Shown: piece by piece, positions 5,649-7,389 of the stretch
Numbering within the stretch: the stretch's first letter is position 1
Layout of the letters: the number at the start of each line of letters is the position of its first letter
Origin: Ignavibacteriaceae bacterium
Lineage (GTDB): Bacteria > Bacteroidota > Ignavibacteria > Ignavibacteriales > Ignavibacteriaceae
Reading direction: 5' to 3'
Length of the DNA: 7,389 bases
Assembly (NCBI GenBank): GCA_025449775.1
Contig: JANWIS010000033.1
Coordinates: 1-7,389 of the forward strand
Translations under genes and position numbers: made by a program
The notes under the pieces: generated by a model
Database searches by the model: none
Told to the model about the DNA's origin: nothing
What the model saw: only the letters and a program-made list of their open reading frames with translations

Positions 5649-6521
5649 ATGTTATTTATTATAGCTCTAATCGCTGCTGTTGTTGCTTTTTTTGTTTATA
5701 AAAACGCTAAGAAAAGATTCCAAAAAACTGAAACTACATTTGCAATGCTTGGTTTCGTGTTTGCTTTATTTATTGCTTTGCTTCAATGCTTTACAATAAT
5801 TCCAGCTGGACATACAGGAGTTATTGACTTTCTGGGTTATGTAAGTGATGGTACTCTTAAACCCGGAGTAAGCATTGTCAACCCGATGGCGAATGTTGAA
5901 AAGATGAGTATTAAAACTCAGGAGCTAAAGGAATTAATGTCTGTCCCATCTAAAGAAGGATTGAGCGTTGATCTTGAAATAAGCTTGCTATTCAAATTGG
6001 ATTCAGAAAAAGCTAATGATATTTATAAAACAGTCGGTCCTGACTATGCTGAAATTATTTTAGTTCCACAATTCCGTTCAGTTGTTAGAGGTGTAACCGC
6101 GCGTTATGAAGCAAAAGCATTGTATACTGCTTCTCGTGAAAAACTTGCTGGTGAAATTCTTGAGGAATTGGAAAATTTAGTTGGACCGAGGGGCATTATA
6201 GTTGAACAAGCTCCTCTCAGACAAATCCAGCTTCCTGAACGACTAACAAAATCCATCGAGGAGAAATTACAAGCCGAGCAGGAAAGTCAGCGAATGGAGT
6301 TTATCTTAACTCGTGAAAAGCAGGAAGCTGATAGAAAAAGAATTGAGGCACAAGGTATTGCTGATTTCCAGGAAATTGTTTCTAAAGGAATTAGTGAACA
6401 ACTGCTTAAGTGGAAAGGCATAGAAGCCACTGAAAAACTTGCAAATTCCCAAAACTCAAAGGTTGTTATAATTGGTTCGGGCAAAGATGGATTGCCAATT
6501 ATACTTGGTTCTGATAAATAA
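5649..6521 (+). CDS. SPFH-domain (prohibitin-like) membrane protein
   Basis: This 290-residue protein has two hydrophobic segments (about 2-17 and 31-51), an SPFH/prohibitin domain (about 52-205) and a charged helical, probably coiled-coil part rich in Glu, Gln and Lys (about 203-265). It ends with KVVIIGSG...GLPIILG (271-287), typical of prohibitin-type family ends. Domain landmarks are IPAGHTGVIDFLG (51-63), LKPGVSIVNP (70-79) and the stretch VVRGVTARYEAKALYTASRE (145-164). Family members form large ring or cage oligomers on membranes, often helping membrane proteases or organising membrane regions; the target here is unknown. It starts 47 bases after the nucleoside phosphorylase stop with a good ribosome site, so cotranscription is likely. 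A second N-terminal hydrophobic segment ahead of the usual one is less common and would put the SPFH domain on the same side as the N-terminus if both segments span the membrane. Confidence 0.9.
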   Translation: MLFIIALIAAVVAFFVYKNAKKRFQKTETTFAMLGFVFALFIALLQCFTIIPAGHTGVIDFLGYVSDGTLKPGVSIVNPMANVEKMSIKTQELKELMSVPSKEGLSVDLEISLLFKLDSEKANDIYKTVGPDYAEIILVPQFRSVVRGVTARYEAKALYTASREKLAGEILEELENLVGPRGIIVEQAPLRQIQLPERLTKSIEEKLQAEQESQRMEFILTREKQEADRKRIEAQGIADFQEIVSKGISEQLLKWKGIEATEKLANSQNSKVVIIGSGKDGLPIILGSDK

Positions 6522-6535
6522 TTAGTTACTGTAAA

Positions 6536-6580
6536 ATGAAGGCACTCGATGAAATTTCCAGAGCTGCTAGGATTAAATGA
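6536..6580 (+). CDS. Possible 14-codon leader ORF overlapping the lipoprotein start
   Basis: ATG at 6536 opens MKALDEISRAARIK and stops at TGA 6578-6580, so its stop overlaps the lipoprotein ATG in an ATGA arrangement typical of translational coupling. It has no visible ribosome site and no recognisable family. It may be a leader peptide, the remnant of a lost gene, or chance. Confidence 0.2.
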   Translation: MKALDEISRAARIK

Positions 6581-7200
6581 ATAGAAGATTAATTTTTAAA
6601 ATTTCAATGCTCGTTTCTTCGTTAATAATCTTAGTATGTATTACTTTTCTCACATCCTGTAAGTGCCGGGCTTGTGAAGATAAGGAAGAAAGCTCAGTTC
6701 CTCTTGAAGTATTAACCAAAGCAGATTCATTTATTGTATCCAGCACAGGCAAAGAGTTTTTTGAAAAATATATTACTGTAGATTTCTTCAGAACTAAAAA
6801 CACACCTCCCTATTATGAAATGGCTTACAAATTTTTTGTTCCGGAAAAACCATACGTTAATGCCATAATAAAATTTACTGTCGATTCAGTTGGTAATGTG
6901 TTGAAGAACCGCGATGTTATTGGAATACCCGATTGTGTAAACTTTCCTGAATACTGCGAATTTAATATTGATGAACAATCTGCAAGAAGAGTTGCAAAAG
7001 AAAAGAATCTTAAAGAAGGTATCAGAGATTGGGATACAGTTTTTCAGTGGGATTTGAAAATACAAAGGTATGTCTGGCGAATTTTGTCAACCTTAACTGA
7101 ATTAGGAAGCGGAGATAATTATAAAGCTACAGGTCAGGAAATTGTGATTGATCCGAACACAGGTGAAATGCTTGCTTTGAATGACTGGCGTGTGAATTAA
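6577..7200 (+). CDS. Putative cysteine-containing lipoprotein with PepSY-like C-terminus
   Basis: I do not recognise a named gene. The 207-residue protein begins with a basic stretch (MNRRLIFK), a hydrophobic core and a lipobox LTSC whose Cys28 would be the lipid-modified residue, so it should be membrane-anchored and face outward. The mature N-terminus is CKCRAC (28-33), giving two further Cys at 30 and 33; another pair is at 120 and 127. The C-terminal half, with IDEQSARRVAKEK (131-143), RYVWRIL (164-170) and EIVIDPNTGEMLALNDW (188-204), resembles a single PepSY module in order and in its terminal acidic-strand-Gly-Trp signature. AGGA (6569-6572) lies only 4 bases from the ATG. It follows the SPFH gene by 55 bases and is probably the last gene of that operon. 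It ends 12 bases from a converging gene. Lipoprotein status is well supported; function is not. Confidence 0.8.
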   Translation: MNRRLIFKISMLVSSLIILVCITFLTSCKCRACEDKEESSVPLEVLTKADSFIVSSTGKEFFEKYITVDFFRTKNTPPYYEMAYKFFVPEKPYVNAIIKFTVDSVGNVLKNRDVIGIPDCVNFPEYCEFNIDEQSARRVAKEKNLKEGIRDWDTVFQWDLKIQRYVWRILSTLTELGSGDNYKATGQEIVIDPNTGEMLALNDWRVN

Positions 7201-7212
7201 TAATTTCTCTTC

Positions 7213-7389
7213 TTAGTATTTCATATCCTGGATATCAAGCATTCCGGCAGGCTTGCCGTTGTGCATTACAAGCACAGTATCAACTTTATTATTAATAAAG
7301 ATGAGTGATGCATCGTTAAGAAGTGTATCTGCTTCAACAGATATTGGAGTTTTATATTTCAGATCAGAAAGTTTTTTACTCAGCACTTC
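7213..7389 (-). CDS. C-terminal end of a CBS-domain protein, possibly arabinose-5-phosphate isomerase (KdsD/KpsF)
   Basis: My minus-strand reading gives 58 residues plus stop, open to the right edge. It begins EVLSKKLSDLKYKTPISV and ends VLVMHNGKPAGMLDIQDMKY. The pattern (leading helix, a TPISV strand, a helix ending in INNKVDTVLVM, then NGKPAGMLDIQDM) is that of a final CBS motif. In KdsD/KpsF sugar-phosphate isomerases, which supply arabinose 5-phosphate for Kdo synthesis, the second CBS motif ends with a similar GxxDIxDL at the C-terminus, so that is the best guess. Other CBS proteins, such as IMP dehydrogenase-like or transporter regulators, are not excluded because the catalytic part is outside the window. 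It converges on the lipoprotein gene with a 12-base gap and no visible terminator. Confidence 0.7.
   Translation of the reverse strand, partial: EVLSKKLSDLKYKTPISVEADTLLNDASLIFINNKVDTVLVMHNGKPAGMLDIQDMKY

Noticed and set aside
6287..6803. Minus-strand frames opposite the SPFH and lipoprotein genes
   Set aside because: Shadows of better supported plus-strand genes, with no start-site signals.
1..7389. CRISPR array, insertion sequence, tRNA or rRNA
   Set aside because: No regularly spaced repeats, transposase motifs, terminal inverted repeats or tRNA-like cloverleaf sequences were seen in the window.

Overview
The window looks like a chromosomal segment of a low-GC member of the FCB (Bacteroidota/Chlorobiota) group, most likely a member of the Ignavibacteria. 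Three things point that way: AT-rich composition, a promoter ahead of aspS that fits the Bacteroidota pattern (TTTG, 20 bases, TAATTTTG), and a family of pilin-like proteins beginning MGQQQLL that I associate with Ignavibacteria-like genomes. This placement is inference, since no rRNA is present.

Left part (1-2351, minus strand): a type IV filament locus. In transcription order it holds two tandem paralogous pilin-like genes (1884-1501, then 1436-1056), a strong intrinsic terminator (977-1013), and the first 287 codons of a PilC/GspF inner-membrane assembly protein that runs off the left edge. The pilins are the most unusual item. Each has a leader of only two residues (Met-Gly), with an in-frame stop immediately upstream, and neither has the Glu5 of canonical pilins. 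A 467-base AT-rich stretch upstream of the first pilin (1885-2351) shows no gene.

Middle (2352-4200, minus strand): aspS, a full-length bacterial aspartyl-tRNA synthetase, with its own recognisable promoter.

Right part (4297-7200, plus strand): a probable operon of three genes. First is a thymidine/pyrimidine-nucleoside phosphorylase whose residue at the specificity position is Met, as in thymidine phosphorylase. Second is a two-helix membrane-anchored SPFH/prohibitin-like protein. Third is a small cysteine-containing lipoprotein of unknown function whose C-terminus resembles a PepSY module. It meets tail to tail with the last 58 codons of a minus-strand CBS-domain protein (7213-7389), plausibly the end of a KdsD/KpsF-type arabinose-5-phosphate isomerase.

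Apart from the pilin/PilC pairing, the neighbours do not form one obvious pathway: housekeeping translation, nucleoside salvage and membrane organisation genes lie beside a filament locus.
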